Source: Azolla caroliniana (lineage: Eukaryota > Polypodiophyta). From it: a stretch of 64,000 bases of DNA. Numbering within the stretch: position 1 is the first letter of the stretch; every line of letters starts with the position of its first letter. Shown here one piece after another: positions 31,800-43,263 of the stretch. Location of the stretch: contig JBHGNT010000014.1 of assembly GCA_043228905.1 (NCBI GenBank), forward strand, positions 9,858,001-9,922,000, in the 5' to 3' direction. The notes under the pieces are model-generated. The model saw only the letters and a program-made list of their open reading frames with translations. It was not told where the DNA came from and did not search any database. A program made the position numbers and the translations under genes.

Positions 31800-32945
31800 A
31801 CTATTCTTCATGGAAGACGTATCGATCGGCTTGTGCCGATTCGGCCACTTGGCATTTGGTGATGGAGTCGAAGATGAAGTTCGTTCGGTAGAATAAGACA
31901 TGGGACTTAGTTGAATTGCCAAAAACTCAGTGTGCTCTTCTGTGCAAGTGGGTTTATCGACTCAAAGAGACGTCTGATTCAACAAGTTCCAAATTCAAAG
32001 CCTGACTAATAACAAAGGGGTTTTGGCGAGAATATGGCATCGATTTCAAAGAAATTTTTTCACCAGTGGTGAAAATGACGACCCTTCGATTCTTATTTGG
32101 CATAGTGGCAACCAAAGACTTGGTGTTGATCCAATTAGACGTGAAGACGACATTCCTCCGCAGTGACCTAGAAGAGGAAATCTATATGGAACAGCAAAAA
32201 GGCTTTGTTGAACCAGGTTGTGAACGTCTAGTATGCCGACTCAAGAAGAGTCTCTACGGCCTAAAGCAGGCTCCCCGACAGTGGTATAAGAAGTTCAACG
32301 ATTTTATACAATTGGTCGGCTTCTCCAAGAGCAATGAGGACCACTGCCTCTTCTAAAAAACAACTCAAGTTGGGGCTCCCATCTTCCTCATCCTCTACGT
32401 GGATGGCATGCTACTCTCCGGTCGGCATGTCGGAGAGCCTGTCGATCTCGTTCGGCAATTGTAGTTGAAGTTTGCAATGAAGGACCACGCCCGGCTCGAA
32501 ACATACTTGGAATGAAGATTAGTTAGCTCTGGAACCGACGACAATTATTCTTGTCTCAAGACACCTACATCATAAGTGTCTTGCAGCTCTTCAACATGCT
32601 CTCGGCCAAATCTGCTTCGACCCCGCTCCCCATTAGCCTTCGGCTGTCTCACCGAGACTTTTCGACATCCAGTCTAGAGGGGGAAGATATGAAGTTGGTA
32701 CCATATGCACCAACAATCGACTACTTAATGTACGCGATGATTGTGCGACAACCTGATATTGCTCATGTAATAGGAGTCATCCGTAGATTCATGCACAACC
32801 CTGGTCAATCCCATTGGAATGCAATCAAGCATGTGTTCAGATATTTGGTAGGCACACAAGACCTTGGCATCCTCTTCGGTCTGAACAAAAACCTAAGTGT
32901 AGTCAACTACTTCAACCATGAAAGTTGGATACATAGCCACGTCTA
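31800..32945 (+). pseudogene. pol: Reverse transcriptase and RNase H start of K
   Basis: RT blocks: NKTWDLVELPKTQCALLCKW, VVKMTTLRFLFGIVA, LIQLDVKTTFLRSDLEEEIYM, RLKKSLYGLKQAPRQWY. The catalytic motif reads LYVDGM (about 32393-32410), so the second Asp of YVDD is Gly. Stops are at 31890, 32004 and 32355 and a frameshift lies near 32500. The connection domain (YLMYAMIVRQPDIAHVIG) is kept, but RNase H ends after KNLSVVNYF. Confidence 0.8.
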
Positions 32946-33159
32946 ATGCGGCGAAATAGGCTCTATGGCTCAGTCGGCTTGCGTGTACGTTTTGACAAAC
33001 TGATCCCAATTCGGCTCCAGTTGTATACAACAACAATCAGGGTGATGTCACCTTGTCGAAAAACCTGGTTCACCATAATGCCTCGAAGCATAACGACATT
33101 CAGTATCACTTTGTTCGGATCTGTGTACTTCAGGGAAGCTCGACCTCGAGAAAATCAAT

Positions 33160-33467
33160 ACGATCGACAATGTAGCAAGCGAGAGGAAAAAATGTCTATC
33201 AGTTGACCGATTTAGGTCACTTCGGCACCAAATGGGCTTAAGCAGAAATCAGTCTGATCGAGTCAGACAATAGACATAGCTTCGAACAATAAGCCTCAAC
33301 AGTCAATCCGGTTTTTGCTCTCAAACTAGCCGATTAGACCGTTGCTTCTCTCGCCCATCGTTGATTCAACTATGAGCCGATCAATCCTAGCATCTGCTTG
33401 TATATCATGTATATCTTGTTTCATATTAAAACTCTCTCCTTAGTGTATATGCCCATTATGGGGGAGT
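33160..33467 (+). other. 3' untranslated remnant of K
   Basis: Decayed end of RNase H and non-coding sequence leading to the purine tract at 33459. No gene seen. Confidence 0.5.
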
Positions 33468-33732
33468 TGTTACTCCCTCTTGGAGAAACACCGTCAATTA
33501 CTCCTCATGAGTAATTGGGTCAAGGTCTTGTGGTGCGAAGGAGAGTTGGGGGTCATGATGTTCTACTGAGATCGTTAACCGAGTCGTTACGGGGTATATG
33601 ACTTCCTGGGGCTTGTGATTGTTATTTAGACGGTCCCACTTGGGGTGGGATCACGACCAGAGAAATAAGAAGGCTACGTTGTGGGACTGGCCACAACCGA
33701 TCCTTATGTACGTCCTTTACCCAGACCAAACT
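33468..33732 (+). repeat. 3' LTR of K (partial)
   Basis: Starts TGTTACTCCC after the purine tract. Bases 33569-33730 match 58849-59008 closely (GATCGTTAACCGAGTC through TCCTTTACCCAGAC). It is cut at about 33732 by another LTR. Confidence 0.7.
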
Positions 33733-34055
33733 TGGTATAGATATATGTATACATGAAATAAAGATGAGACAAAACACGGAAGTTACCCACAAGATCTATA
33801 TATATTCGATTAAAGTGTAGCATACAGATACAAGTACCGAGTATATTCGTTAACACTCACTCTCTCTCTATTAGTCTATTCCTATCAGTCTATATCTCCC
33901 GCCCTTCTGTGTTCGCTAATCCCTAATATATATAGCTTCCTTCTGCTTGGCACTTTCCACCCGTTCCTTCCTTGATATTCGGCTTCCCTTGTTTTGGTTG
34001 TTAGTGCTCGACTCCCTTTGGTTCATTTCACACTTGTCCCACAGGGTAACACCTA
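33733..34055 (-). repeat. LTR assigned to gypsy element F
   Basis: Read on the minus strand it starts TGTTACCCTGTGGG at 34055 and ends ATACCA at 33733, with TATATATA near 33930. The box GTCCCACGGGCGCGCTAGG lies directly before it. It is taken as the 3' LTR of F because F coding sequence on the same strand leads into it. It could instead be a 5' LTR of a plus-strand element, since the box is also primer-site-like on the plus strand. Confidence 0.5.
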
Positions 34056-34461
34056 GCGCGCCCGTGGGACAGAGCCTTGCACGTCGAACCCAAAAAACAT
34101 CTAATGAATCAGAAATTGATAATATACATTATTCTTCTTCCAAAATAGGCAAGATGCTCGTTGATTGTTGTGAGTCTTTGTCTTTGTCAATGAAATTGGT
34201 TGATAGTTCAGTTTGTGTCGCTTGCTCCTCGGTCATGGGTTGTTCCTCTTGCATTTCCTCTTCCATAGTTGCTTGTTGCCCATTGGTTCATTGATTGCAA
34301 CATCCAGTTCAGGGTGATGGTCAACCAAGTCCCCTTGCTCCTATTCCTGATTTTTTAGCTCCGCTTTTATTTTCTCTGCGTTTCCAACTTTTGCCACTAG
34401 CTCGAGCGTGCACTCTTGGGGAACTTCTTCTTCTTCATTTGTTGGGACCTCAGTTGCATTT
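34056..34461 (-). other. Spacer between F ORF3 and its LTR
   Basis: Lys/Glu-coding remnants on the minus strand run into non-coding AT-rich sequence and then the pre-LTR box. No separate gene seen. Confidence 0.4.
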
Positions 34462-35045
34462 TCAGCATGGAGTTACTACCGTTCGTGACGTTCTAAGTCG
34501 AGGGTGAGTTGCAGTTGGCCGTCCTCGAAGTCCTGGAGGAGTTTCTTGACCTCCTCGATGTGGGTCTGGGCAAGGGAGGAGAATTACTCGGAGCAGTTGG
34601 ATGCTATTCTCATCCATCTTGTAAAATCCTTGGCCCTCCTTTTTGCGATTCTCATGATCAGTGCAGAATATTTGTAATTCAGCCGCTTGGGCCGACCACA
34701 CATTCCATCCGTGAGTACAAGCGTTGTCGATGCTTGGTTATTAAAGCTTTAATCTGAATTTTTCTCATCTCGCTTTGTGCTCGGAACTCCTGCAGATCCC
34801 CGACGAAGTCAACATGTTGGGTGTACATTGCTTCCATTTGAGCCCTCATTTCCTTTAGTCGGTCCTTGTGGTGCTCGTGTTCTTGCTCTAGTTGTCGCGC
34901 CAACCGAAACTTAGCTTCTACAATGGCATTGCAGGTATAGGTGAGTTTGTGTCGATACGTCTCAATTTCGTTGCGTTGAAGCTAATTGCGAATTTGGAGG
35001 TCGAGCATCTGTTGGTGGTATCGATTGAAATCGACCAACAACGTG
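34462..35045 (-). pseudogene. Coiled-coil ORF3 of F, C-terminal part
   Basis: Minus-strand frames carry long heptad-rich helices (ARQLEQEHEHHKDRLKEMRA, then MRKIQIKALITKHRQRLYSR). The reading frame of 45390-45440 (EALGDAQEQY, stop, QLQMEH) continues here as NTLLVDFNRYHQQMLDLQIR once H and one TTGTG are discounted, so this is the other side of the H insertion. Several stops. No transposase or env motif. Confidence 0.55.
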
Positions 35046-35335
35046 TTGTGTGTAGAATTCGGCAACTATACAAATAGAGAATGATTGCTAGAGAGAGATA
35101 TATATCACACATACATAATTTGTTCTATATTAATTGTATGATGTTACATTAGCCAAATGGCTTGTTTGTAGAGCCGATGGACAAAAAGTTATGTCTCTTC
35201 AATGAAGAGTTTTCTCTAAAGTGTAATTGTAAATAACTCTTCGTAATTACTTATTTTAATAATAATAATAGCAATATTAATAATATAATATTTAGATTAA
35301 ATATTTCCACACCCCCCCTAAAGCTAAATATTATT

Positions 35336-36175
35336 TTATTCAAAAGTATTGTCGTTCGAAGAATAGTTTGGCATTGTAAGAACAATCTTTCGACAACAAG
35401 CAGCATGCTTTGTTTGAGGTACTGGCTTTGTTAGAAAATCGGCCCACATTAGTGTTGTAGACGCATACTTCAAATCTAGCTTCTTCTCTTCAATTAAGTC
35501 TCGTAGAAAATGATGCTTGAAAGAGACGTGTCGAATATTATCACTCATTTTCGGAGTACAAGCTAGCTTTATGCATGACTGATTATCACAATGAAGGATT
35601 AGCTTTGAAGTCTTAAACAAGTTAAGTTCTTCAAGTATAGAATGAATCCATATTCCTTCTTTTGCAGTAAGTGCGGCGGCTACATATTCAGCTTCTGTTG
35701 AAGATAGAGCGACCGTTGTTTGCTTCTTAGAACTCCATGCTATAGCGGCTCCGACGAGACAATATACGAAGCCACTTGTTGACTTACGACCATCAATATC
35801 CCCTCCCCAATTTGAATCCGTCCAACCCGACAATTGTGATGGATTGGTCCATCCTTCAAGATTCATGTTGACAGATTCTGATTGTGATCTAGAGTAAGTT
35901 AACACCATATCTTTTGTTCGTTTTAGGTAACGTAGTAGTCGTTTTAAAGCTTGCCAATGTTTCGGTCCCGGATCTTGCATAAATCTTGAAAGAATTCCAG
36001 CGGTGAAACATAAATCAGGACGTGTACAACTAACAAGGTAGCGTATACATCCAAGAATTTGCTTGTAAGGAACATTGAGCATTTCATCTCGTTCTTTAAT
36101 AGTTCTTGGAGCATCTTCGAGTGATAATTTGCATGGAGTTGACATTGGTGTAGAGATAGGCTTGCAATGTAGCAT
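35336..36175 (-). pseudogene. pol: RT connection and RNase H of H
   Basis: An open 279-codon frame: CIRYLVSCTRPDLCFTAGIL (connection), GWTDSNWGGDIDGRKSTSGF, ALSSTEAEYVAAALTAKEGIW, LILHCDNQSCIKLA, and ADFLTKPVPQTKH near the end. All four RNase H acidic positions appear kept. A small indel near 36225 puts it out of frame with RT. Confidence 0.85.
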
Positions 36176-36186
36176 ATCAAAACGTT

Positions 36187-38703
36187 TTAATACACTTTCA
36201 ATGTATTGAGTTTGGGAAAGAGAAATGGTTTGGCACGATCTCTTTGTAAGTTCATTCCAAGGAAATACTTCATTGGACCAAGGTCAGTTATTGGAAAAGC
36301 TTGTTGAAGTTCCTTCTTTGCAAGTTGTAGATACGTTAGTGAGTTGGCAAGTAGAGGTAAGTCGTCGACATAAACACCAATTATGATGAAATTATTCTTA
36401 GATCTTTTAATGTATACATTTGGTTCATTCTTTAATCTTTTATAACCATTGTTAGTTAGAAAATTATGAAGTCGATGATACCAAACTCGTGGAGATTGTC
36501 GTAGACCATATAAGGATCGATGTAGGCGACATACAACGTTTGGTCGAGTTGAATCTTCAAAATGCGGTGGTTGTTGCATATAGATCTCTTCTTCAAGTTC
36601 TCCGTGAAGGAAAGCGGTTTGAACATTTAAGTGATGGAGTTCCAAATCAAGTTCGACGGCGAGAGAGACAAATATGCGACATGTGATACTTCGCAATGTA
36701 GGGCTAAATGTATCTTTGAAGTCGATTCCAGGAATTTGCGAAAACCCACGAGCTACGAGACGAGCTTTGAAACGTACAATATTTCCATTAGCATCGGTCT
36801 TCTTTCGAAGAACCCACTTACATCTAACAATTTGTCGATTAGGTGGTGGATCGACAATGCTCCAAGTTTTGTTCTTTAATAAGGTTGTCATCTCTTCTTC
36901 CATGGCAGCTCTCCATTTAGGGCCATCGGTACCAGATAACGCTTCTCTAATGGTAATAATCAATTCATTTGTCGTATCCGGATCTTCTTCCATTATGAGA
37001 GCGTCTATATCGAGGTTCACAAAGTGTGCCTCGAATTGGTCGAGTTCCTTATAGATATCGGACAAGGAGCGCGTACGGCGAGGTGGTGAATTGTTATCAT
37101 ATGGGTTTGGAAAGTCTTGTGAGGATTGTGAATTTGAGTTGATTGATAAATCACTACTGGTGTCGGGTAAATCAAGATGAAATGACGGAATGATTTGATG
37201 GGTTTGAGGGCTTTCAAGGGTTTGGTGATTAGAGGCCGAGAAATTTGATAAAGAGATTGGTGAAGTGTTAAATGTATGTAAGTGTGGTGAAGACATGATT
37301 GATGGAGAGGATGTGTTTGTGAGGTCATTATAGTGTGTAGAGTTAGACGGTGTGAAACCACTATCAAAAGGTGGGTGCATGTAGTTAGTTAGTTGGGGTT
37401 GAGTAGTTGGTTTATGTGGGTTGGTTGGAGTTAAAGAAGTAATTTTCATTTTACTTTTATTTTTATTAACTTTAAATTTAAACATTGGTTTCTTGTGTAA
37501 ACGAAGCCATACGGGAGGAGTTCTTGGAGTAGAGGAGATGGGAGGAGATGCAAGTGGTAGATATATAGGAGAGATCAGAGGAGGTACAATGGGCTGATCA
37601 ACATGAATATAAGGATGAGGGATTACCACATAACAATCGACAACATCGAGGACGTCATCAGATTGAGAGGCGGCAACGATATTTGTGGCTGTTTTCGATC
37701 GATTGCTAGCGGCTATTGCAGCGGCATCAGGATTCTTTTGTCGGTGACAAGGGCGGCGATTGTGATCAGCAATGTTGTGTTGATAGAAAGAGGTGGCATC
37801 GGTGGTGGTGCTATATGGGAGGTGGCGATCGTCAACTACAACAGTTTTCTGTTGGCGGCAGGCTGTGGCGGCGGCGGCGGCGGCTCTGGTTGAGAGACGG
37901 CGGTCATCAGCAACGAGTTTCTGTTGGTGGCAGGCGGTGGCGGCAACGCTGGTTGAGAGGCTGCGATCGTCAGCAACAGAAGTTTTCTGTTGGCAGCAGG
38001 CAGCGATGGTTGGGAAGCAGCGGTCATCACCAATTTTCTGTTGGCGGGAGGTGGCGGCGGCAGTGCTGTTTGGAGAGTGACATACATCAACGACATCGTT
38101 GTTATGAGATTGGCGAACGATGGCAGCATCATCTTCTAATTGTTTGCCTCCTTCGCGAATATCATTTTTTAGGCTATGTCTTGGTGTTGTGGATTCAAGA
38201 AAGGTCGACTCATCAAATTTGACAGTACGACTGTAAAAAAAGGTTTTCTTGGTTGGATCAAATAAACGGTAAGCCTTGCAGCCGTTTGCATCTCCGTACC
38301 CAACGAAAATCGCTTTTCTTGCTCTTTGTTCTAACTTGGATCGTTTTTCAGCAGGAACAAAGGCGTAAGTAGGGCAACCAAAGATTTTGAGATCTTGCAT
38401 ATTTGGTTTTACTCCAAACCATAACTCGTATGGTGTGATTAACCCAAGTGTTCGATGATAGTTACGATTTTGGAGATAACATGCTGTTGCGACAGCTTCT
38501 TCCCAAAATGAGGGCGAAAGTGATGTGAGGTTCAACATGCTCCGAGCCGAATTAAGTAGTGTTCGATTTTTCCGCTCGGCTAGACCATTTTGTTGTGGTG
38601 TCGAAGGGACAGAAATTCGTTGTAAAATTCCATGGTCTTTACAAAATTTTGTAAACTTGTTAGATATATATTCTCCTCCCCCGTCATATTGTAGACATTT
38701 CAA
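36187..38703 (-). pseudogene. pol: Integrase and reverse transcriptase of H
   Basis: An 838-codon open frame begins within the integrase core: LQYDGGGEYISNKF (catalytic Asp; Tyr-Asp-Gly rather than Ser-Asp-Asn), TPQQNGLAERKNRTLLNSAR (catalytic Glu), then FVGYGDANGCKAYRLFD. A long linker encodes repeated Gln/His/Ala-rich blocks (about 37650-38130), where a (GGC/GGT)-type codon repeat has expanded. RT: WRAAMEEEMTTLLKNKTW, LHHLNVQTAFLHGELEEEIYM, YVDDLPLLANS near 36375. Frameshifts at both ends make the polyprotein non-functional. Confidence 0.85.
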
Positions 38704-39487
38704 TTGTAGATTTAGTTGTTTTTCTGTTAGTGCTTTATAATTTGTAAAAGCTGTGAAAGCTTGATATTTAGTTTTGAGGAATGTTAGTATAGTAAACCTT
38801 GTATAATCATCGATGAAACTAATGAAATATTTTGATTTAAAAAGTGATTGAGTTGGGAATGGACCGCATATGTCACTATGGACAAGTTCAAGTGGTCGAC
38901 TTCTTCGTGAGTTACTTGTAGGAAACTTTGATTATGCCATTTTGCCGAACAAGCACACCTCACATAGGTCAATTTTGGAAAACATATCCTTTGGGACTCC
39001 TTGAGCGAGCTTGTGAGTTTGAAGTGTTCGCATTGCAGCAAGGTGTGGGTGTCCGAGTTGATAGTGCCAAAGTAAGGTGAGTTCTTGTTGTCTTTCGATT
39101 TTGGTTGTATGAACTTCAATTTTTGATTGGGTTGTTGGATGTACACTAATTGGATATAACCCTCCTTGTCTTTTGCAGGAAGTTCATATCGTGAGACCAT
39201 TTGGTAGAAGATGACGAATACAGCTTGATTATGATGGAACTCGATGACGGTTCCATTAGAAGTTGCTTGACTTATCGAGAGAAGGTTCTTGGTGATACCA
39301 GGCACATGGTACACATCATTTATGGTGAAGTTTCCTCCTCCTGGAAGATGAAAAGTAAGTTGTCCTTTGCCTAGTGCTTGTTTTACTCCATTATTTCCAA
39401 ATCTAACAGTTATTGGATTTTGTAGGGGTGTGTACCTTTGAAGCCAATCTAATCAATGTGTGAGGTGGTTTGTCGCTCCAGTGTCGA
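38704..39487 (-). pseudogene. pol: Protease end and integrase start of H
   Basis: After the G2 insertion the minus strand resumes with DTGATNHLT, the copia protease site, at about 39487-39455, then FNNGVKQALG-like sequence and INDVYHVPGITKNLLSISQ. The integrase zinc finger follows in shifted frames (LGHPHLAAMRTLQTHKLAQG, CEVCLFGKMA, then a stop), and the first catalytic Asp in ELVHSDICGPFP near 38880. Confidence 0.8.
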
Positions 39488-39488
39488 G

Positions 39489-39997
39489 TGTTACCCCGTA
39501 CGAGATGTACGGAGAGTCAATGTGATGAGCGAGGGTCAAATGTTATCATGATGATTGTTCTGTGTGTGTAGGGGGCATAAATGTAATTGTGAGTCGATAC
39601 ATATGTGAACACATGCACACGTGTGTGCATGTGGATGGATACGAGGAGGTGTGAGTGAGTGTCCAGTATGAATGCTCTAGGGGGCTTACACCCCTTTGTA
39701 TCTACCCCCTCTTGTACTATTTAACCCCTTATGGGGAATGAATGAATGAATGAATCATTTCTCTCTATCTATCTCTCTTTTCATCTCTTTCTCTCTCTCT
39801 TCCCTCCCCTTAACGTTGAACCCCCTTGGGAGGGGGGTGGAGCCATTCTAGGCACCACCCCCCACACCGCAATGCTTCTCAATGATTCTCAACCTCTTCA
39901 TGATCTCTCTCACCATCATCACACCCACCATGTCTATCTTTATTATCAATCATCATGATTATCATCATCCTTTACCCTAACCCTAAAACGTATAACA
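39489..39997. repeat. Left LTR of G2
   Basis: TGTTACCCCGTACG...ACGTATAACA. It contains the inverted repeat CACATGCACA-CGTG-TGTGCATGTG (39610-39633), CTATTTAACCCC, a GAATGAATGAATGAATGAAT run near 39733 and a CT-rich block. Sequence after it (TTTTGGCAACCACT at 40000) is primer-site-like. Confidence 0.85.
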
Positions 39998-40229
39998 CCT
40001 TTTGGCAACCACTAAGCGACCCCCCTTTGGAGACGGAGTCGAAGAATAATACGCAACGAACAATGATGCAACCCTCATCAGCGCGAGAAGTCGAATCGAC
40101 GATGTGCGAGAACTGGTGGAAATATGAGAAAGATCAATGGCGTGATGAATATTCGCTGCAGAAGTATGCAAGAAAAGCGACAAATGATGGCAAGGATGTG
40201 CAGAAGAAGTCGGAAATGGAAGATTGACT

Positions 40230-41570
40230 GATGCACAATTCTACAACGAATTAATCTCTATATGTGTATGTTTTGTTTGGTCTGTTTTTGTCCTAAATGT
40301 CCGAGACATGTTGCCAAAGATGTGCAAAAACGATGACAATGCATGAGAGGAAGTCGCGAAATGATGGCGTTACGTGAGTGTGCGAGAATAGAAATGACAA
40401 TGTGCAAATGTGCGGTTAGCAATGACGTGTGTGTGCAAGAAAGCGTGCTGCAAGAGACAACCATGATGGCCAAGACAACCGACAACAGGATGGAGATGCC
40501 GGAAAGATGCTGCCGGACAGGCAATCAAAATAACCAGAATGGACAGACATGCCGGACAAGGCGACGGATGACGGCGAGAATAGCAACGGTGTTCGGAAGG
40601 TTGCAGAGACAAACGAAAAGACACAGAAGAACCGACTGCTAGAAAAAGGACCGGAACGAGCCCGGATAAGACGGTTCGATGGCTAGAAAAGCGACATCGA
40701 CAGAGGAAACGACCGGAGACGACCAGAGATGGAGTCCGCCATACAGCCAGCCAGATGGGCCGAACAGTCGGAACAGTGACGGAGTTGGGACGACGATCAA
40801 ACGGCGGTGGCCACATACCAACGGCTAAAGTGGTGGCGGACCAACAACGGCCAGGTCGGACAGAGACAACCGAATGTGTCGGACGATGGAGATAGCCGGA
40901 CCGACGACCGGACATCAACGGAAGAGTAACTGGAGAAGCGGTCGGACGAGCCAGACGGACAGCAGCCGACGGCCGGAAACCCTAAATAGACAGCCAGAGT
41001 TGCCGAAACGATGGGTTGGATGGCATCGGAGCCGGAGAAAGAGATGGAGAAACGGACACAAAGACGGAGCCGGCAGACAAGGCCGGACAGAGACAAACGG
41101 CAACGGCAACGGCAACGACGATGGAGCCAAAGATGGAAACAGAGACTAAGATAGCCAAATACTGAGATGGTGATGACAAACAATAGTGACGAAGACGGTG
41201 ACAATGAAAAATGGAAACGGTGATGACCGGACAGGGCCGATAGATACATAGATACGTCAAAGATTCCTAACGACGGGTGGAGAATCAACGGCCACAAAGC
41301 CGGGATGAAGACCGGACAATGGTGCGGCTGGCGAATGACAGGAACGATGGCCAAACAGCGACAGAAGCGGTTGTAATAGCCAGACGGCGCCGGAAAGCCC
41401 GCTGGAGTAGACGGCCGAGTGCAGACTGGCCGGATAGGGCCGACAAGGACGACGACAACGACAACGACAAATGGAAATGGCAACGACAATGGAGACAGAG
41501 ATGGCAACGACGATGGAGACATGGACGGATGACTAGCCGACAGAAGAGACAGCCGATGGAAGGAGAAATA
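40230..41570. other. Interior of G2, no gene
   Basis: GC-rich, stop-poor sequence with many ACCGGA, GACGG and CAACGGCAACGG-type repeats. Long open frames on both strands (for example 40797-41522 minus) are low-complexity Pro/Ser/Val/Arg stretches and are not believed to be genes. Confidence 0.6.
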
Positions 41571-42357
41571 ACTAGAAGCAAACGCAGAAGAAGAAAAACA
41601 AGACAGACAAAATCATGAAAAAAAGAAGAAAGAAGAAGAAAGTGAGAAAGATGGAAAGAGGACGAAGAAAAACAGGAAGATGGAAAGATGGAAAGAGGAA
41701 GAAGAAGAAGAGAAGAAAGACGGAAAGATGAAGCAGTAGTAGAAGAACAAAGGAAAACGAGAAGAAGAGGAAGATGAAGGAGAAGGAACAGTAACAACAT
41801 AAGCAAGAATGAGAAAAAGATAGAAGAAAAGGCAGCGAAACAGGAACCAGTTCAGGAAGAAGAGGCAAGAAAAAGAAAAAGACAAAAACAAAAAAATGAG
41901 GGAAAAAGAGAATGATAAAAGAGCATCCAAGAAATTTCTAAACAATGAGGGCATCCGACAAATTTTCAAAAACCTGAGGGCATTGTCAAAATTTTAAAAA
42001 CATAAAGGGTATTCATAAAGATTTCATAAACATAAGGGTACAATATAAAATTTTAAAAACAAGCGGCACCACTAGAATTTTGAAAATCCCCAAGACTACT
42101 CACACACACTCAAAACAAAGGAAGAACACACATACATACGACATGATTTTGGACCCATGACGAAGTTCGTAAGCCGATAGAACGAGAATGTTTGTGTCGT
42201 GGACGATTTGCTGACCGACAAAGATGTTCGAGTCAAGCATTCCGATCGAGGGAGTCGATCGTTGAAAGGACCAATGGAAGTTCCGGTCGAAGAAATATCA
42301 TCATCAAGGCATGTGGGAACGACGTGCAAGGCACTTTCCCACGGGCGTGCCATATTG
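41570..42357 (+). repeat. Purine tract, GAGGGCA repeats and conserved box of G2
   Basis: Purine-rich 41570-41900, then five or six 28-30-bp units of the type TGAGGGCATN6AAATTTTNAAAAC (41930-42090), then a region with CTGACCGACAAAGATGTTCG-like sequence near 42210, and GACGTGCAAGGCACTTTCCC plus ACGGGCGTGCCA ending 42352. The same order is in G1. Confidence 0.75.
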
Positions 42358-43263
42358 TGTTACCCCGTGCGAGATGTACGGAGAGTCAATGTGATGAGCG
42401 AGGGTCAAATGTTATCATGATGATTGTTGTGTGTGTGTAGGGGGCATAAATGTAATTGTGAGTCGATACATATGTGAACACATGCACACGTGTGTGCATG
42501 TGGATGGATACGAGGAGGTGTGAGTGTCCAGTATGAATGCTCTAGGGGGCTTACACCCCTTTGTATTTACCCCCTCTTGTACTATTTAACCCCTTATGGG
42601 GAATGAATGAATGAATGAATCATTTCTCTCTATCTATCTCTCTTTTCATCTCTTTCTCTCTCTCTTCCCTCCCCTTAACGTTTGTAAAAAGTAGCGTGCG
42701 GAAGCAAGTATGAAGACTGAACAGAAGGAAGGAAAAAACAGGTTCAATGGAGAGCTTGAGCTTAAGCAGTATACGCGGGAGAGACAGAGAGAGTGAGAGA
42801 GAAGACACAAAAAACTATATTCAACAATAATACCCAGTCTGTACATAAGACGTGCTCAGTGAGCACTTTTATACAAGTCCTAAAAGGACTGACCGAAGTA
42901 CTGACAATACTTCAATGCTCATCAAGAGCTCCTACACTAACTCCCAAATATATTCCTCACGGAATATCTTTCCTAACGACCTCCCGGTTTACGCACTCGG
43001 CCTAACCGATCGGTCCCAACCGATCCGGTCCTCGGCTTCTTCAGCCGATCCGGCCGATGTTGAGCTTGTCTCTCAACAACGTTGAACCCCCTTCGGAGGG
43101 GGGTGGAGCCATTCTAGGCACCACCCCCCACCCCGCAATGCTTCTCAATGATTCTCAACCTCTTCATGATCTCTCTCACCATCATCACACCCACCATGTC
43201 TATCTTTATCATCAATCATCATGATTATCATCATCCTTTACCCTAACCCTAAAACGTATAACA
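42358..43263. repeat. Right LTR of G2 (split)
   Basis: TGTTACCCCGTGCG...ACGTATAACA, nearly identical to the left LTR except for the inserted solo LTR at 42683-43078 and its ACGTT duplication. Confidence 0.9.
42683..43078 (-). mobile_element. Solo LTR of the D family
   Basis: On the minus strand it starts TGTTGAGAGACAAGCTCAAC and ends TTTTTACA; flanking ACGTT is at 42678-42682 and 43079-43083. It shares with D the start, AGATATTCC, TATAAAA followed by GTGCTCACTGAGCAC, and the CT-rich leader, but its second quarter differs. Confidence 0.9.

Larger units (their letters stand above)
30925..33732 (+). mobile_element. Decayed Ty1/copia element K (integrase to 3' LTR)
   Basis: Starts inside integrase (frame RIVSMMQHAELSHGFWAETL), continues through RT and part of RNase H, and ends with a purine tract TGGGGGAG (33459-33466) and a partial LTR (33468-33732) cut by the LTR of F. 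The 5' half is missing; the G1 LTR abuts it. Another fragment of the LTR is at 58849-59010. Confidence 0.75.
39489..43263. mobile_element. G2: non-autonomous LTR element inside H
   Basis: LTRs at 39489-39997 and 42358-43263 (the latter enlarged by a 396-bp solo LTR) match along their length. The target duplication TCGAG is at 39484-39488 and 43264-43268. The 2.4-kb interior has no gag or pol. It holds GC-rich degenerate CCGGA/GACGG sequence, a purine-rich tract (41570-41900), the GAGGGCA repeats and the conserved box. Strand is left open: TATA-like and CT-rich LTR order favours plus, a primer-site-like sequence favours minus. Confidence 0.85.

Noticed and set aside
37593-38222. Gly/Arg-rich plus-strand frames
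   Set aside because: Antisense of the Gln/His/Ala-rich linker in the H integrase-RT frame.
40797-41522. 241-codon minus-strand frame in G2 interior
   Set aside because: Val/Ser/Pro/Leu low-complexity translation of GC-rich repeats, no start context or domain.
41285-41969. Hydrophobic, membrane-like minus-strand frames
   Set aside because: They are the complement of a GAA-rich purine tract, giving Phe/Leu/Ser runs by composition only.
43240-43258. Plant telomere repeat (CCCTAAA)
   Set aside because: Only about two degenerate units (also at 39973), inside the G2 LTR; not a telomeric array.
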